DNA of 64,000 bases from Cytidiella melzeri (lineage: Eukaryota; Basidiomycota; Agaricomycetes; Polyporales; Irpicaceae): NCBI GenBank assembly GCA_022592445.1, contig JABYQR010000027.1:1-64000 (forward strand), in the 5' to 3' direction. Shown here in pieces: positions 30,464 through 42,892 of the stretch (positions within the stretch are counted from its first letter, which is position 1; every line of letters starts with the position of its first letter). The notes under the pieces are model-generated. The model did no database searches. It was given only the letters and a program-made list of their open reading frames with translations, and had not been told where the DNA came from. Both the position numbers and the translations under genes were made by a program.

Positions 30464-33017
30464 TTACAGGAGCTCGTGTGATACTCTGTCGTATTGGTGT
30501 GGCATGTGAGAGCTGAAAAGAGAGAGAGAGAAACAATAAGGTGAGGAAAGCGACGGATGGACGAACTTTACTTGCCTGAGCATATCCTTTGCAAAAATGA
30601 TTTGTCCAAAAACTTCTTCGACATCTTGAACGTCAAACAACCTAAGCTTGTCCTTCCCCGCTCGCCCTGCATAAGGAAGGCGTTGCGAAGGATGGAGGTC
30701 ACTGTCATGCATTGCCCAGAGCACACGGCCAGGTGGATATAGATTAGCCATGTGCATGTTTGCTTCTAGAGTCTTGCGCATAGCGAGGAACTGCGAGAGT
30801 TGCCGTCTTGAGCCTCAGCCAAGCCAACAACAGGTGTGTATTAACGCACCCATTGCGGGTCATCAGGTTTACCGTACCCTGCTTTGTTCTTCAGCACTCT
30901 GGCTGTAACAGCACTATATCCATCCCCTCGCTTGTCCTTCTCTGCTTCGCATAACCAAGCTGTTGCCCGTCTCATGTCCCGCACCGATCCTAGCGAAAGT
31001 CTCGATACAATGTCGTGTGAGTATACAAAGGATGTGATGAGATTGTTCTCGGCGGCGAGACGTGACAGACGCGCTGATACCAGACATGGTGGAGCATAAC
31101 AGAATGCCGAAACACGTCTCCTACTTGGAAGACCAGAAGCACGGTGAGTCAGGCACGTATATGGATCTGCCCACATCTACATGTATGCTTGTGTCAACGA
31201 GCAGCAGCATCGGAGGTACTATATCTAGACTCACCAATGCAAGTAGGCCTGCGACGCCAGCGCCAAGACTGTGACCGCATATGACGAGGCCTATAGTACC
31301 ATTGTTTTTTCACAGCATATTCAGAATACATACTGGAATTGACTGACTGTAGCTATCATTCTGCTTCAAGGCATGCTTGACTGCCATATAAACGGGCTTT
31401 CCCTTACCACCCATGACTCGTGCCATCTTCAGCATGCCACCATGAACTTGATATACGTCGCCATTCTCAGAAAAAGTAGAGCTGCCGGTCGAATGTCTGG
31501 AATGCGCCCGATGAAGGGAACAATCTGATATTGGTGGCGTCGACAGGTCCAGTGGGAAAGAGCCTGGCATGCCTTCAAGCTGTTCATGGAAGGCTTCCAA
31601 TTCTGCTTGCTCATCTGCATCGGCTGTACCTGATGGCCTTCGAGACGACTTGACGCGAAAGTCAGCGGGGTCACATGTCAGGTCAACAGCGAGCTCGTTT
31701 AGACTCATGGTGCCTCGTATGACTAGGACCACTTCGTGGCGTGAATGATCGGTGAGTACCCAGAATCTTGGCATGAGGCTAACATTGGTTCCCAGCATTG
31801 CATCGACAGGAGGGTGACTCTGAGCTGCTGAGTCCTAATGACGGCGTCTCTCAGTGGTGATGGCGCAGGATATAAGGATTGTCTCACTCTTATTGCTGCC
31901 GGCTTGTGAGACTCTGCTTGAGCATAGTGGAGTAGAATATCCTTATCGTGTCTGCCACGAAGTATATTCCACCATGAGTAGGACGGAGCGGGGGCTTGAA
32001 GCACAGACGAAGTTGAGGGATGTGTGAATGAGCGAGCGGCCTCTTTCTCCGCAGAGCCTATCGCAGCAGCGAGATTGGCCTGTTCGTTGCTCTTCGCTGC
32101 GGGCGATAGTGCTGGTGGCACGGGTGGGACTCCAAAAAAGAGAAGACTGGCACCGCCATAGCCAGCCAGAACCAGCTTAGATAGTCGACGTAAAGTCGCT
32201 TTCAGATGATCATCTATGCGGTGCTCATCTGCTTGCGAATCGAAGGTTTGAGCTACAGGTCGCTGAGGGGCGGACGCCAGTCCAATATCAGCGGTTATGA
32301 TCTCGCCGCCATGGTCAGGGTATAAAAAGTCTTCGGTGACGTGAATCCAGTCATCCCATTCATCCTTTGGAAGGTGTTCTGACGAGGCCGAGGCTTTGAC
32401 CAAGAGCTCTTCGTTCACATGGATCTCTTTCAAATACTGGAACCACCTCTTCTCATGTGAGTCGCTAGTCACGCCCTGCAGAGCTGCCCATGCGACCAGC
32501 GCCTTCATAGTCTCGTTGATACCATACTTGTTTTGAGGGGACGAAGTATCGTTCATGTCGTCGCTCAGTTCTCTGCGGACGAGCGTTATGAAGCTGGCCA
32601 GCGAGAAACTGGTCTCGTCGCTTCCAGGGAATATTGCCTGTAGAACCGATAGAGACGAATGTGCTGCCACTAGGGTCGTAGATGCCAAAGTTTCTCCCAA
32701 CAAGATAGGTGCCAGAGTCAGGGCTTCTACAGCAGAGATGGCGGACGAGACTGCGCCGCCAAGCACTGGGCCAGCACCGACATGACCACCAAAGAACGCG
32801 TGATCTATCGCGCTACCCGTAAGGCCGGCCGCGGACGACGCTACTGCTCGCGTGATAGAGAACTGGTATGCGTTGAGAATCTGAGCACATCTGGCACCCC
32901 GAACGAATACCAACGCACCCCGAGCTTTGTCCCAGCCTTGGCCGCAGAGAACCCAACTGAAGTTGCTGTTGAGGCCGCGTCGAGACTCAGACGACTGAGT
33001 ATGTCCCACTTTTCCAT
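30464..33017 (-). CDS. Class 3 lipase (diacylglycerol lipase-like)
   Basis: An alpha/beta-hydrolase of the Lipase_3 family, similar to fungal sn-1 diacylglycerol lipases. It starts at ATG 33015-33017 (MEKWDILSRLSLDAA). The N-terminal half is a fungal-specific membrane-associated region (GSAIDHAFFGGHVGAGPVLG, LTLAPILLGE). The catalytic part has HEVVLVIRGTMSLNELAVDLTCDP, then CGHSLGAGVA with the Ser nucleophile near 31270, FCYAPPC, and SFVYSHDIVSRLS containing the likely catalytic Asp. It ends SSHMPHQYDRVSHELL. The last intron (30513-30575) uses GC..AG ends; only this splice keeps the conserved C-terminus in frame. About ten introns are present. It shares a 207-bp divergent promoter with the aminopeptidase gene. 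Confidence 0.88.
30513..30575 (-). other. Non-canonical GC-AG intron in the lipase gene
   Basis: The donor reads AG|GCAAGTAAAG and the acceptor TTTTCAG|CTC. Removing these 63 nt joins GATATGCTCAG to the last 49-nt exon and gives DMLSSHMPHQYD, the conserved end of the family. The next GT in the donor region would shift the frame. GCAAGT is the typical context of GC donors. Confidence 0.7.
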
Positions 33018-33224
33018 GGCGTGGCTGCGCAGAGACAGCGGGGAGGGGGGACGTGGTCGGTGAGCGAGAACAAGTGCATTTGCAGTGAGTATTCACGAGG
33101 ACGGGTCGAGGCGACTTTGAGGAGTTGGAATAAGGCTAGTGCCGTTTCGAAAGGCTATCACCGAACAGGCGCCCTCCCTCGCAAGCTCAGCACATCCACG
33201 GGCGGCATATGTCTGAGTCTGTCC

Positions 33225-35497
33225 ATGTCTTTCTGCGCGTGCAACCCGACGCGTGCAACTCGTTCAGTTCTACAATGCAGGAGATACGCGACGGAGGTCA
33301 GCGCGCACAATGACCTAAAACCAACGCGTTTTGGGCAGCCTCTGTTCGCGTCGCATCCTCATTTGAGTGAGTACTGCAGTCGTGACTTTCGTTCGTTGCT
33401 AATACAAAGTACATGCAAACAGTGAAACCTGGGGAAGTAACACCTGGGGTCTCTGCGGAAGAATATGAGCGCAGACGGAGAGCTCTCATGGAGAGGTTGC
33501 CGGCCGACAGCCTGGTCGTCTCGATCGCTGGGCAAACGAAGTACATGAGCGGTCGTGAGTACTAAGCCGGACGTTCTCTACAACAACCAGCCCCATTGAA
33601 CTGCATCTGATGGTGTAGAAATATTGTGCGCATACTCCTCAGTGCATACACCTGCCGTCGATATTGACAAGTCCAAGTTACAAATTTCGACAGGCGTCTG
33701 ATTTTTGGTACCTTACCGGGTTCGAAGAACCAGACTCCGCGGTGGTTTTGGAGAAGACCTCCTGCTCACGAGGCTATCGGATGACCATGTTCTCTGCGGG
33801 GAAAGACTCGCACAAGGAGAAATGGGAAGGAGCGCGTACCTCAAGTGAAGACATCATCATGCACTTCAAAGCGGATGATGCCCAACCTATCACGCAGTTC
33901 CCGCCTGTTTTGAGGTCACTCTCTTCATCTTTCTCTAATGTATTTCTCGACGTTCCTCCGTCAACATCACTGTCTAGGAGAGGGCGAACGCTATCACACA
34001 AAGCCATGCTTAAGGTACGCCTATGGACTGTCGTTATGATGCCATTGCGCCCCCTAAATTCGTTGCCGACAGTTCTTGACTCCTGGGGCGCATTCTGCTC
34101 GCATGGAATACGATGCGGTGATCGACTCCTTGAGCGCCAACAAAGTAAAGCCTCTCGCATCGGAGGTGGCTCAACTTCGCGCGATTAAAAGCGAGGCTGA
34201 ACAACATATCATGCGGTCAGCGGCAGATATTAGTGGCCACGCGCATGCCAAAGTGAGTCTCGCATTAAGCCAACATCATCTCAGAAGATGGGATGCCAAC
34301 CTTTCCTTTCGCTCGCTAGACAATGAGATTCACACAACCTGGACAGTCAGAACACGCTCTTGCATCGCACTTTGAATATCTGTGTGCAGTCAGTGGCTCA
34401 CAACGCCCAGCTTATGTACCAGTAGTGGCCTCAGGGTACGCTCAAATTTCTATTTGCAGGCTAAATACTAACCCGTATCTTGATTGTAGAGCCAACGCCC
34501 TAATCATTCACTACACCTCCAACAATCAAGTTTTACGTGACGGGGAACTTGTTCTAATCGATGCAGGGTGTGAATATAAGTAAGCGTGTAGATCGAAATT
34601 TCCTCACATAGCTAATGTGATTTTGTTATGCTTTAGTGGATATGCCTCTGACATAAGTACGTAATCTCCACCTAGCAGCTCTGAATCAAGCTAACCTCTC
34701 TTTGAAGCCCGTACATACCCTGTCAACGGCAAATTCTCGTCTGCCCAAGCGGCTCTCTACTCCGCTGTGCTCCAGGCTCAAAAATACTTGGTCTCCCTCT
34801 GTACAGAATCAGCGCAGCTGTCCCTCGCCCAGATACATCGGGAATCACTGGAAGCTCTGCGCAACGAATTGGGTAAGATAGGTTTCAACCTGCAAGGTTT
34901 GTCTGGCGCTGGCGACCTGGAACGGATTTTGTATCCCCACTATGTTGGACACCCGCTTGGAATTGGTACGTACCTGCAATTGTTTTGGGGGAAGGTTCTG
35001 ACTGAAAATGCGACAAAACACAGATCTGCATGAATCGACTCATTTCGACCGAAATCTGCCGTAAGCCTGCTTCTAGGTGATGTTCAAAGGGTGGGGCTTA
35101 CCACCAGTAAATTTGCGTAGGTTGAAGGCGGGCATGGTGATAACGATAGAACCAGGTCGGTGGGTTTTATGTGCATGTAATTCATCCGTTGATTGCGAAT
35201 AGGCGTTTATGTACCACCGTCACCACTATTTCCGAAGGAGTTTCATGACATTGGTATCCGCGTAGAGGTGAGCGTGCTGGCTTGAAGTTGTTAGGAGAAA
35301 AATTTGATGATCTGTGCAGGACGACGTGTTGGTAGGCGAAGATCATCCCACTGTACTCAGCGTGAGCGCGCCAAAGGAGGTACGAAGCTAAATTTGGTAT
35401 AAAAGATATTCGAGCTACGTTTGTTGAAATCTGGTTTTCTTAGATAGCAGACATCGAGGGCGCATGTCAAGGAGTATTGGGACTGGAAGCATTCTAG
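33225..35497 (+). CDS. Mitochondrial Xaa-Pro aminopeptidase ICP55
   Basis: This M24B metallopeptidase trims one residue from imported mitochondrial proteins after MPP cleavage, stabilising them. It starts at ATG 33225, giving an Arg-rich presequence (NPTRATRSVLQCRRYATEV). The aminopeptidase P N-domain includes EYERRRRALMERLPADSLVVS and FRQASDFWYLTGFEEPDSAV. The pita-bread domain shows the metal ligands: Asp in LVLIDAGCEY, Asp in GYASDIT, His in YVGHPLGI, Glu in MVITIEPG and Glu in GIRVEDDVLV. There are about a dozen introns; the GYASDI exon (34637-34656) is only 20 nt. The stop is TAG 35495-35497. Length and residues are complete. Confidence 0.93.
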
Positions 35498-35648
35498 TAC
35501 AGAAGATTGTTCGATACCTAGACAAGTCTACATTTCGTTCACAACCATGTATCACGCCCCGTGTTTGAAGAAAGAGAAAGACATAAGAAAGCATATAGGC
35601 ATAGTTTTGTTTTGTTGACCCAGGGTCTAACGAGCCTAAAGGATGCGT

Positions 35649-38137
35649 TTATTTCCTGTCGAGCGCCTCTCCTTCAACAGTAACGTTGTCGTCACGATCG
35701 CATTGCTGGACCGTTTCTTCCCCATCAGCATCTTCCGCGTTGCCCTCTTGTAAGCCTCTGAGAACGAGCTCGCGACGGAGCCATTTCTCCTTTGGAACGA
35801 AGTACCAACTGAGAAGACCGAAGATAGTGACGGCCCCGAAAATGACAGAAGCCTGAAACTGAGGTGAGCAGATTTTCATCTGCGAAAAGCGGAGAGCTTA
35901 CGAAGTTGAAGGTCTGGGCTGTGACGGGGAAGAAGAAGGGGGAAACCTGGGTCTGAAAGAGGCAATACGTCAATTGTGACTCGGCAATACTGCGTCAAAA
36001 TATCTTACAGCGAATACGAGGCCGTTGAAAAGCACTGCGCCCAGGTACAACAGTTTGCGCCATCTTCCAAGATAGAAGTGAGAGTGTTTGAAATCGTTAG
36101 GGGTCATTGTGAGACGCAGAAGCGCGATTAACCCATATGCTGCGGTTGTAGGGATGCCGCCAGCAGAGATGAGCGAGTAAAATGCGACCTGACTGGGCAG
36201 AATTGTGCACAACAGGACCGCGCCGAAGACGTACATGACCGTGACTGCGTTTTTCGGTTGACGGGAGCTGTCGACTTTGCCGATCCACCCAGAGAGGGGT
36301 AATACGCCATCACGCGCAACGGCAAACACGAGACGAGAGGCAGCAACGATAGCTACACTAGTGCTCTGTAGGTAGGCTTGTCAAGATTATGGGTATTCAC
36401 AGGGACACGTACTGCGCACCAGAGTTAGACCGACCGTAGCTATGATGGTCATAACGATGCTGCCCGGCTTCCCAAGAGCCAGAGCGTAGAGCTGAACGAA
36501 CGGCTGCGGTGCGTCCAACGAGAACAAGGTATCCAAGTCGGGTGTACAGAAGAGGAATAGGATTGTGGTTGCAAATCCGAGAACTCCAGTGGCAATAGCG
36601 CTGGAAATGATACCGCGACCTGCAACGACACTTGAGAAAAGCACGGTCAGCGAGCTTCCAGGGTACGTGAAGTAGAGATAGGATACCTTGCATTCTTTGT
36701 CTCCTCAGCGATGTGACCGGATGCGTCGAAGCCAATCATAGTCCCGGCAGTAAATAGGCTAAGTATCTCCTCAGCTTCACCTGATGGGATACAATGCTGC
36801 AATGCTTACTAGCACAAAACCCAATTCCACGATGGATTGGCCCCAGTTCCATTATCTATCATGTTCATCAGACGACAAGAGAAAACTGCACTTTTAGTCA
36901 CATACAGGTCATGGTGAAGACATCCTTTGCCGATCGGAACCCATATGTTCTCGATACACCGATAGGAAGCCAGATAACGCAGAGCAGGAAGTCGATCATG
37001 TAGATGACCACAGAGATTCGGAATACGGCAGAGTACCATCTGGGCGGGAGGTAGTTGATAGCGATAGCGCACAAAAGAATCCCTTCAGAAACAGCCCAAA
37101 TGAGAGCACGCCATTTGACATTGTCGTTACCGACGCCTCCTGGGAAGTCGATTTCCCAAACTGCCAGCTGAGACACGATGTAGTTTGCTGTAGACTAGGG
37201 GATAATGTTAGTTAAAGAATAGCTTCACATGTTGAGAAACGTTGCTTACTTGGCAGTTGCCTGCAGCGAACGTCATCCACGCGGTGCAGGACCACCAGGC
37301 AACAACAAAACCGAACAGCCTAGCATACTTGGGTCCAGCGCTCTCTGCGGCCCAAACGTAGATAGAACCGCTAAGAGGCAGAGCGGAGCAGATCTCAGCA
37401 AGTACGAAGGCCGTCATGAACATGAAAACCATCGAGACAAGGTACGAGGACCTGATGAGCGTGTGAGATGCGTGTTTCAGATCAATATATGTGCTTACCA
37501 TATTGCGGCCGGACCGCCTGCAAGAAGTCCGAGAAAAATTCCACCTCTGAGACATAGATAAGCACTAGCACGAAACAGGGCAATGACAACCGACCTCACG
37601 CCTCCAATAAAATTAAGGGCGACGAACGAGGCTGAAAAACTTTCGACAAAATGCCATGACCGATGCAGTTGCTGAAAACAGTGGTCAAACAAAGTCGTGC
37701 TCGCCAGCTAAAATTAAGTGTACCTGCTTGTATCCGAGCCTGGCCTAGGGGGTAATCAATACCTGGTTAGTAAACTCTGTTACAGCTCCTCCTTCAGAGG
37801 AGCGGAACAAACAGGCGACACTAGGGCTTCCCTACGCAGGTCTGAGCGCTGATCAGGTTCTGACGGTGTACTCTCAACCCCTGTCGCTCTGCGTCGGCTA
37901 CACGAGCACAGACGTCGCAGACGTCCAAGACTCATAGCACGTCGCATCGCAAGCAGGGATACCCGTAGCCCAGTTCACCCACTAAAAGGGACGTTACCAA
38001 CGATGACCAGCAATCCCAATTCCAACGCAGAGTTGCTCAGCATGCCCTCCTTATCGTATTACCAGCTGAGCTTGATCCGAGTCCATTGAGCCTTGCTCTG
38101 ACGCGTCTGCATATTGCTTGGTGTCTTCAATGGCCAT
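35649..38137 (-). CDS. APC-superfamily permease, probable Thi9-type thiamine transporter
   Basis: This plasma-membrane permease of the amino acid/polyamine/organocation superfamily has about twelve hydrophobic segments. Exon 1 (38063-38137, MAIEDTKQYADAS...DQAQL) joins after a 318-bp intron to ARLGYKQ, then QLHRSWHFVESFSASFVALNFIGG. This matches the ...LARLGYKQ.. start of fungal GABA/choline/thiamine permeases. Later signatures are AEICSALPLSGSIYVWAAESAGPKY, GTMIGFDASGHIAEETKNA, VAASRLVFAVARDGVLP and SAGGIPTTAAYG. The C-terminal tail is acidic. Fission-yeast Thi9 is a thiamine transporter of this superfamily; here the TPP riboswitch in intron 1 argues strongly for thiamine as substrate. Intron retention gives a stop four codons into the intron. 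Without the riboswitch it would be called a GABA/amino-acid permease. Confidence 0.85.
37745..38062 (-). other. Riboswitch-bearing first intron of the transporter
   Basis: The donor is CTG|GTAATA at 38062 and the acceptor CCCCCTAG|GCC at 37745, with an ACTAAC branch-point sequence about 25 nt before the acceptor. At 318 bp it is five to six times longer than other introns here. Retention would append VIR and then TAA to exon 1. Splice-like GT sites lie within and around the aptamer (for example GAGA|GTACACC), which could be masked or exposed by ligand. Confidence 0.75.
37815..37887 (-). promoter_or_regulatory. TPP (thiamine pyrophosphate) riboswitch aptamer
   Basis: The minus strand carries the two hallmark blocks of the THI element in order and spacing: GAACCTGATC at 37851-37860 and GCGTAGGGAA at 37828-37837, preceded by GGGGTTGAGAG (37871-37881), corresponding to the pyrimidine-sensing CTGAGA loop. 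The ends GCGACA (37882-37887) and TGTCGC (37815-37820) form a perfect 6-bp P1 stem. CAG/CTG close the P5-like loop. The P3 arm is missing or minimal and the first base of CTGAGA is T, so some divergence exists. Its place inside a 5' intron matches known fungal TPP riboswitches that act on splicing. Confidence 0.85.
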
Positions 38138-38317
38138 TGTGTGCTCCTATGTGCCGTTGAATGCGTTATGCGTCGACGGATAGAAGGAGGACAGAGAAAA
38201 AGAGTCAGGGCCAACTTCTGTGATGATATAGATACAGCGTGCTTATGTAAACAAGTGGCGTGATGGAATACATGTGCCCCGTCATTCGTGCTGATTACAG
38301 AGAGAGAAATGCGAAAT
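38138..38317. other. Promoter of the transporter gene
   Basis: A 180-bp spacer between the eIF5B stop and the transporter ATG, both on the minus strand. It must hold the transporter promoter and 5' untranslated region plus the 3' end of eIF5B. No clear TATA box is seen. Confidence 0.5.
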
Positions 38318-41300
38318 TTATTGAATATTCAACCGCTGGATGGATGGTCAACATGAAGTGAACTGGCGAACGACAAGATGCAACATACCGGCTTGAGAGC
38401 CTTGATGAGAAGCCATTCGTCGTTAGAGACATCAGCCTTGAAAGAAGTCTAAAAGAAGCGCTCAGTGCTCGTCTGGTGCAACGCAAATGCTCGACTTACC
38501 TTCAGCACATCGATACTCTGGCGCGTGATGTGGCTGTAAATTTCATCTTTCTCGTCGAAGTGACGACCGAACATCTTGGCCGACTGGTAGACAGCGTGCT
38601 CAATCTTCACCGCAACACCTCCTGCAGCTTGCGATTTCTTGATAACCTACGAATTAGGAGTGTGAGAGCGTGATCTGTTCGGGTATTCCAAAGCTGCTAA
38701 CCTCGTGCGATTTGTGGTTGATCTCCAAAGAAGTACTGTCGCAGCCACCTTAGGAAACGTGCGACATAGATCATGTTTTCGGCACTTACATTTTACCCAA
38801 GTCGATGATATCTTTCTTTTGGGTCTCGGGGTCGACTTTCACCACACAAAGAGGGGTACCAACGCGCAGAGTTCCATCCAGGATATCGACACCTAGAATG
38901 ATAGGCTCTCTTTTGGCGAAACAAGCAATCGTTTTCAGACGACACGGCCATACAGCTTGGGGCGCTGCATCTCGACGCTTGGCTTCCGTTATCTCGGCGT
39001 TATAAGCCGTGAACGCATCGAATAAGTGGTAAATGATGTCGGCTATCATATCATCAGGACGCTGGGAGCCAAGCATAATAGTCGAGCTTACCCTTGAACA
39101 GCCTGATGCCCATTTCTTCAGCCAGACGCTCGGCTTCCCTGTCCACAGTAACATCGAAGCAAAGAATGCACGCTAGTTCCTTCGCCTTCTCCAACATAGT
39201 CGCTGCGCGCATGATATCCTTCTTGTGGACAGGACCAATGTTGATTCCGGAAACAGGGATCTTGCTAACCTTGAGGAAGTCGAGCAACGCTTCCAACGAA
39301 CCAAGCGTACTAGCTTGTACGCAAACACCGCGCCCAGACTTGTCGATAGAATTGAGCAAAGTCGTCAGGTCTGACATGATCTCGTCCATCATCTCCTCTA
39401 CGTCGTCGTCTGGGCCGGCCACTAATAGCCGTGAACCCGCGATGGCTTTCTCGAGGTCCGGAGCCACAAGCTTCACACCAAGTGCAGCTTTCACCTCCTT
39501 GTGATGGACGTATGCCGACTGCAAACAGTCCACGTTAGCGCGGAATGAGACCAGCATTTCGGACAAAGTTGTACCTTTATACGGAGTTCCCGGAGTGGCT
39601 GAGGAGTGAGAAGTGCCCTGATTTGTGTCACGATTGGACCGTTGAGTCCACAGACAACTATCCTATCACCTTCGTGCAAAATACCATTGGACAACACAAC
39701 GTCGATGGTAGTACCCAGGCCTTCTATGACCTTCACCTCCAGCACAGTGCACTCAAGCTCCGACAGGTACATGAGCCTGTCGCTCATACGCTGTTGTGTG
39801 AGGTTGACGAGCAACATGATCATGTCTGGGACACCTTCTCCGGTGATAGCAGACGTGGGGACCAAGGAGACGTTACGGGCGAAGTTTTTGTTTTCGTAGT
39901 ACAGAACGGCATTGAGACCCTGTTCGGCGAAGGCGACGCACGTTTTCTGGTATCGATCCTCGAATTCGCGCTGTACCGATCGCTTCTGCTTCGCGAGAGA
40001 GCTCCTGAAATCGTTATCCGGTGTCGGTTCCCAACCATACATACGATCGATCTACAGCACAGTCAATGAGCTGCCTACACAACTCCAAAATTGAAGCTGA
40101 CCTTGTTGAGCGCCACAATAAAAGGAGTTTTCCGGTCCCTGAGCAGGCGGAGAGACTCAAGGGTCTGCGGCTCGAGACCGTGCATGATATCAACAACGAG
40201 AATAGCAATATTACAGAGCGAACTTCCACGTGAACGCAAGTTGGTGAACGATTCGTGACCAGGGGTATCGATGATCAGAAGACCAGGAATCTTGTACTCT
40301 TGTGATCCATCCTGTGAAGTGACATGGTCAGTTGCGTCATGTTGAATCTGCCATGACCAGTTTCACCTTGTTCAGGACCAAAGTCTTAGTCTTAATCGCG
40401 TCTACAGGGAAGTACGTTGCACCGATCTGCTGCGTAATACCTCCAGCTTCGCCCTCTTGCACGTTCGTTTGACGGATCTGCCACACAATCAGATATCCTG
40501 GCCTTTCGTCTACATGAACGCTCAACATACTTTATCAAGAAGTTTCGTTTTACCCGTGTCGACGTGCCCAAGGATACAGCAAATAGGGCTGCGGAGATTG
40601 TCTTTGCTGCGAGCAGCAAGCGCAGCCTCATGGGCCTTTTTACGGCGCTCTGCTGCTTCAGCCTTCCTCTGAGCAGCCATCTTCTGTGCCTGTGAGATGC
40701 CCTCGTCAGAATCAGAGTCAGAGTCGTCCTCGTCCGAATCCTCCTCAGAAGAGCTGCCTTCTTCCGATTCCAATTCTTCCGATTCTTCGGCGGCCTCCTT
40801 CGCAGAGGTTGGTTTCGCTGGAAATGGCTTCGTTGGGGCTGCTATGGCTGGAGCTGCTGGGGTCGCGGCCGTCTTGTCGTTACCATTTACTATCACAGAG
40901 GATTGGGTAAGCCACATCTCGCGCAGCGCATGACAGCTTGTCATACCTGTTGGCTTCTCTGATTCCTCGTCGCTATCGTCGTCCCACGACTCCTTGACAT
41001 CAGGAGGAGCCGCTGGTGCTTCATCCTCGCTGCTGGCATCCCAGTCATCCTTGACATTGTTGTCCGTCATTACTGCTTCTGACACCGCAGGCAGTACAGC
41101 TGCAGGTGCGGGTCTGGGCGAAGCTGCAGGAGAGTGCTCCCTCGTTGCTGGACTACTAGATGACGCAGGTACACTAGGGCCTTTCTTCTTGCGATTTCCG
41201 TAGACGATTTTCTTAGGAGCTTGTCCACCCTGCTGCTGCTGTAATCCTTCGATATGAACGCCAGATGCGAGGAGGGCTTGTTTACGAAGTTCAGTCACAC

Positions 41301-42664
41301 GTTGTTCCTCCTTCTGCTTCTTCGTTAGCAGCCTGCCCTCCTTCTTCGCGAGCTCGCGTTTCGCCTGCCAACAAATAGGTGAGTAGACTCAGCGGGATCG
41401 TTGAAAGATGTGTACCTTTTCTTTGTCCTTCCTCCTCTGCTTCTCCTCCTCTTTCCTTTTAGCCTCTTCTTCTGCCTGACGCTCCTCCTCTTCTATCCTC
41501 TTACGCTCCTCCTCCTGTATACGCCTGGCTTCCTCCTCTAACTTCCTTTTCTCTTCCATCAACGCCTTCAGAGCACTGATACCGGATGCTCCCTTCTTCT
41601 TTGTAGCAGCTGGTGCTGGCGCAGGGTCTTCATCTTTCTTCGCCTTTTTCTTCTTCTTCTTTTTGGACGCTGCCCCGCCCGTTGCACCTTCCTCTCCCTC
41701 CTCGTCCTCTTCTCCGGCCTTCTCCTGAGCATCGACAGGGGCAGCAGATTCTGCAGCTGGAGGCACTTCGTCCGTCTCTCCTGGGGCGGCTTTCTTGGCC
41801 GCAGCTTGAGCTTTTTTCTTGGCCTATGATGATACTAATCAGCTACTGCAATGTCAAGGTAGAAGTCATTGGCAACCTTCTCACGCTCCTTCTTTAACTT
41901 CTCCTTCTCCTTCTTGGACAATATTTTGGGACCGTCGTCCTCAGCCTCGTCCCCGTCAGGCGCAGCGTGTGTTGCATCGGAAGTCGTGGTCTTTACCTCT
42001 ACTTCCGCAGGTACAGCTGGAGGCGCTAAGAGAAAAGTAAATCTTCCTGCGAAAATCAGGATTCGCCCTTGAATATACCTTCTACCACGACCTCGTTCTC
42101 ATCATCATCTGCCGCCTTTCCCTTCTTCCCCTTCCCCTTCTTCCCCTTCTTCCCGTTTACAGGACCCCATTCTTCGTCTGCCAGGTCGTCAGCCGTCACT
42201 TCCACAGGCGCTTTTGATGGCGTAGGCGCAGCTTCCCCATCCACATCCTCAGGTAACTCATCGTCGAAGGTAGCCTTTTTGTTCTTTTTCTTGTCCTTCT
42301 TGCCCTTAGTCGAAGAGGCCTTTATGACGGACTAGACACTCATCAGTGTGCACGATCGTGCGGTGTGATATGAGTTATGGGTACCATGAGACCGCCGAAG
42401 TCGTCGTCTTCACCCGCTCCGGTATCTTCTACGGCCAAAGAACTGAGCGCAGAGAAATTGACGCCCCCTTTTCCTGTCGGAGGGTCATCCTCGTATGTGT
42501 CTCCGGATGGTACAGCATTGTTCCCTGCAACGGAAGTTCCTGCGCTTTCCCTGAGATCGCTGTAAGGCACGACTGTTTTGCGTTGAAGCAAGTGCGATAA
42601 ATCCTCACCAGAAGTCGTCGTCATCCTGTCTTTTTCCCTTTTTACCCTTGTTTTTTGGAGCCAT
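38318..42664 (-). CDS. Translation initiation factor eIF5B
   Basis: This GTPase joins the 60S subunit to the 48S complex at the start codon. It starts at ATG 42662-42664 ([12 protein letters not shown]). The long N-terminal part is highly charged, with Lys/Glu-rich coiled segments ([20 protein letters not shown]) and acidic Ser/Asp/Glu tracts. The G domain has [18 protein letters not shown] (P-loop), then [18 protein letters not shown] (switch I), DTPGHE and NKID-type motifs. Domain II-IV segments include [61 protein letters not shown] and [16 protein letters not shown]. The last exon encodes RLNIQ-stop after ALKP, and the stop is TAA 38318-38320. Around 1,150-1,200 residues is normal for the family. 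It is divergent from ARL2 over 228 bp. Confidence 0.95.
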
Positions 42665-42892
42665 ATTGGATCAATGTGAGCAGTATTCAAAGGTCGTGGC
42701 TGAGAGAGCAGGTCGACGTCGAGCACAAAAGTCCGTCGAAGTGATTTCATGATCATGTAGAAGCATGCGCGGCATCTGCCGTTCTTGAGAACGCGCCTAA
42801 AGGCTTGCAGCATTATTCCTGACGAGGCGTAGCCGGCCACAGCTCTTGGCTCACAACTCATCTTTGACGACACAATACGCTCAAGAACAAAG

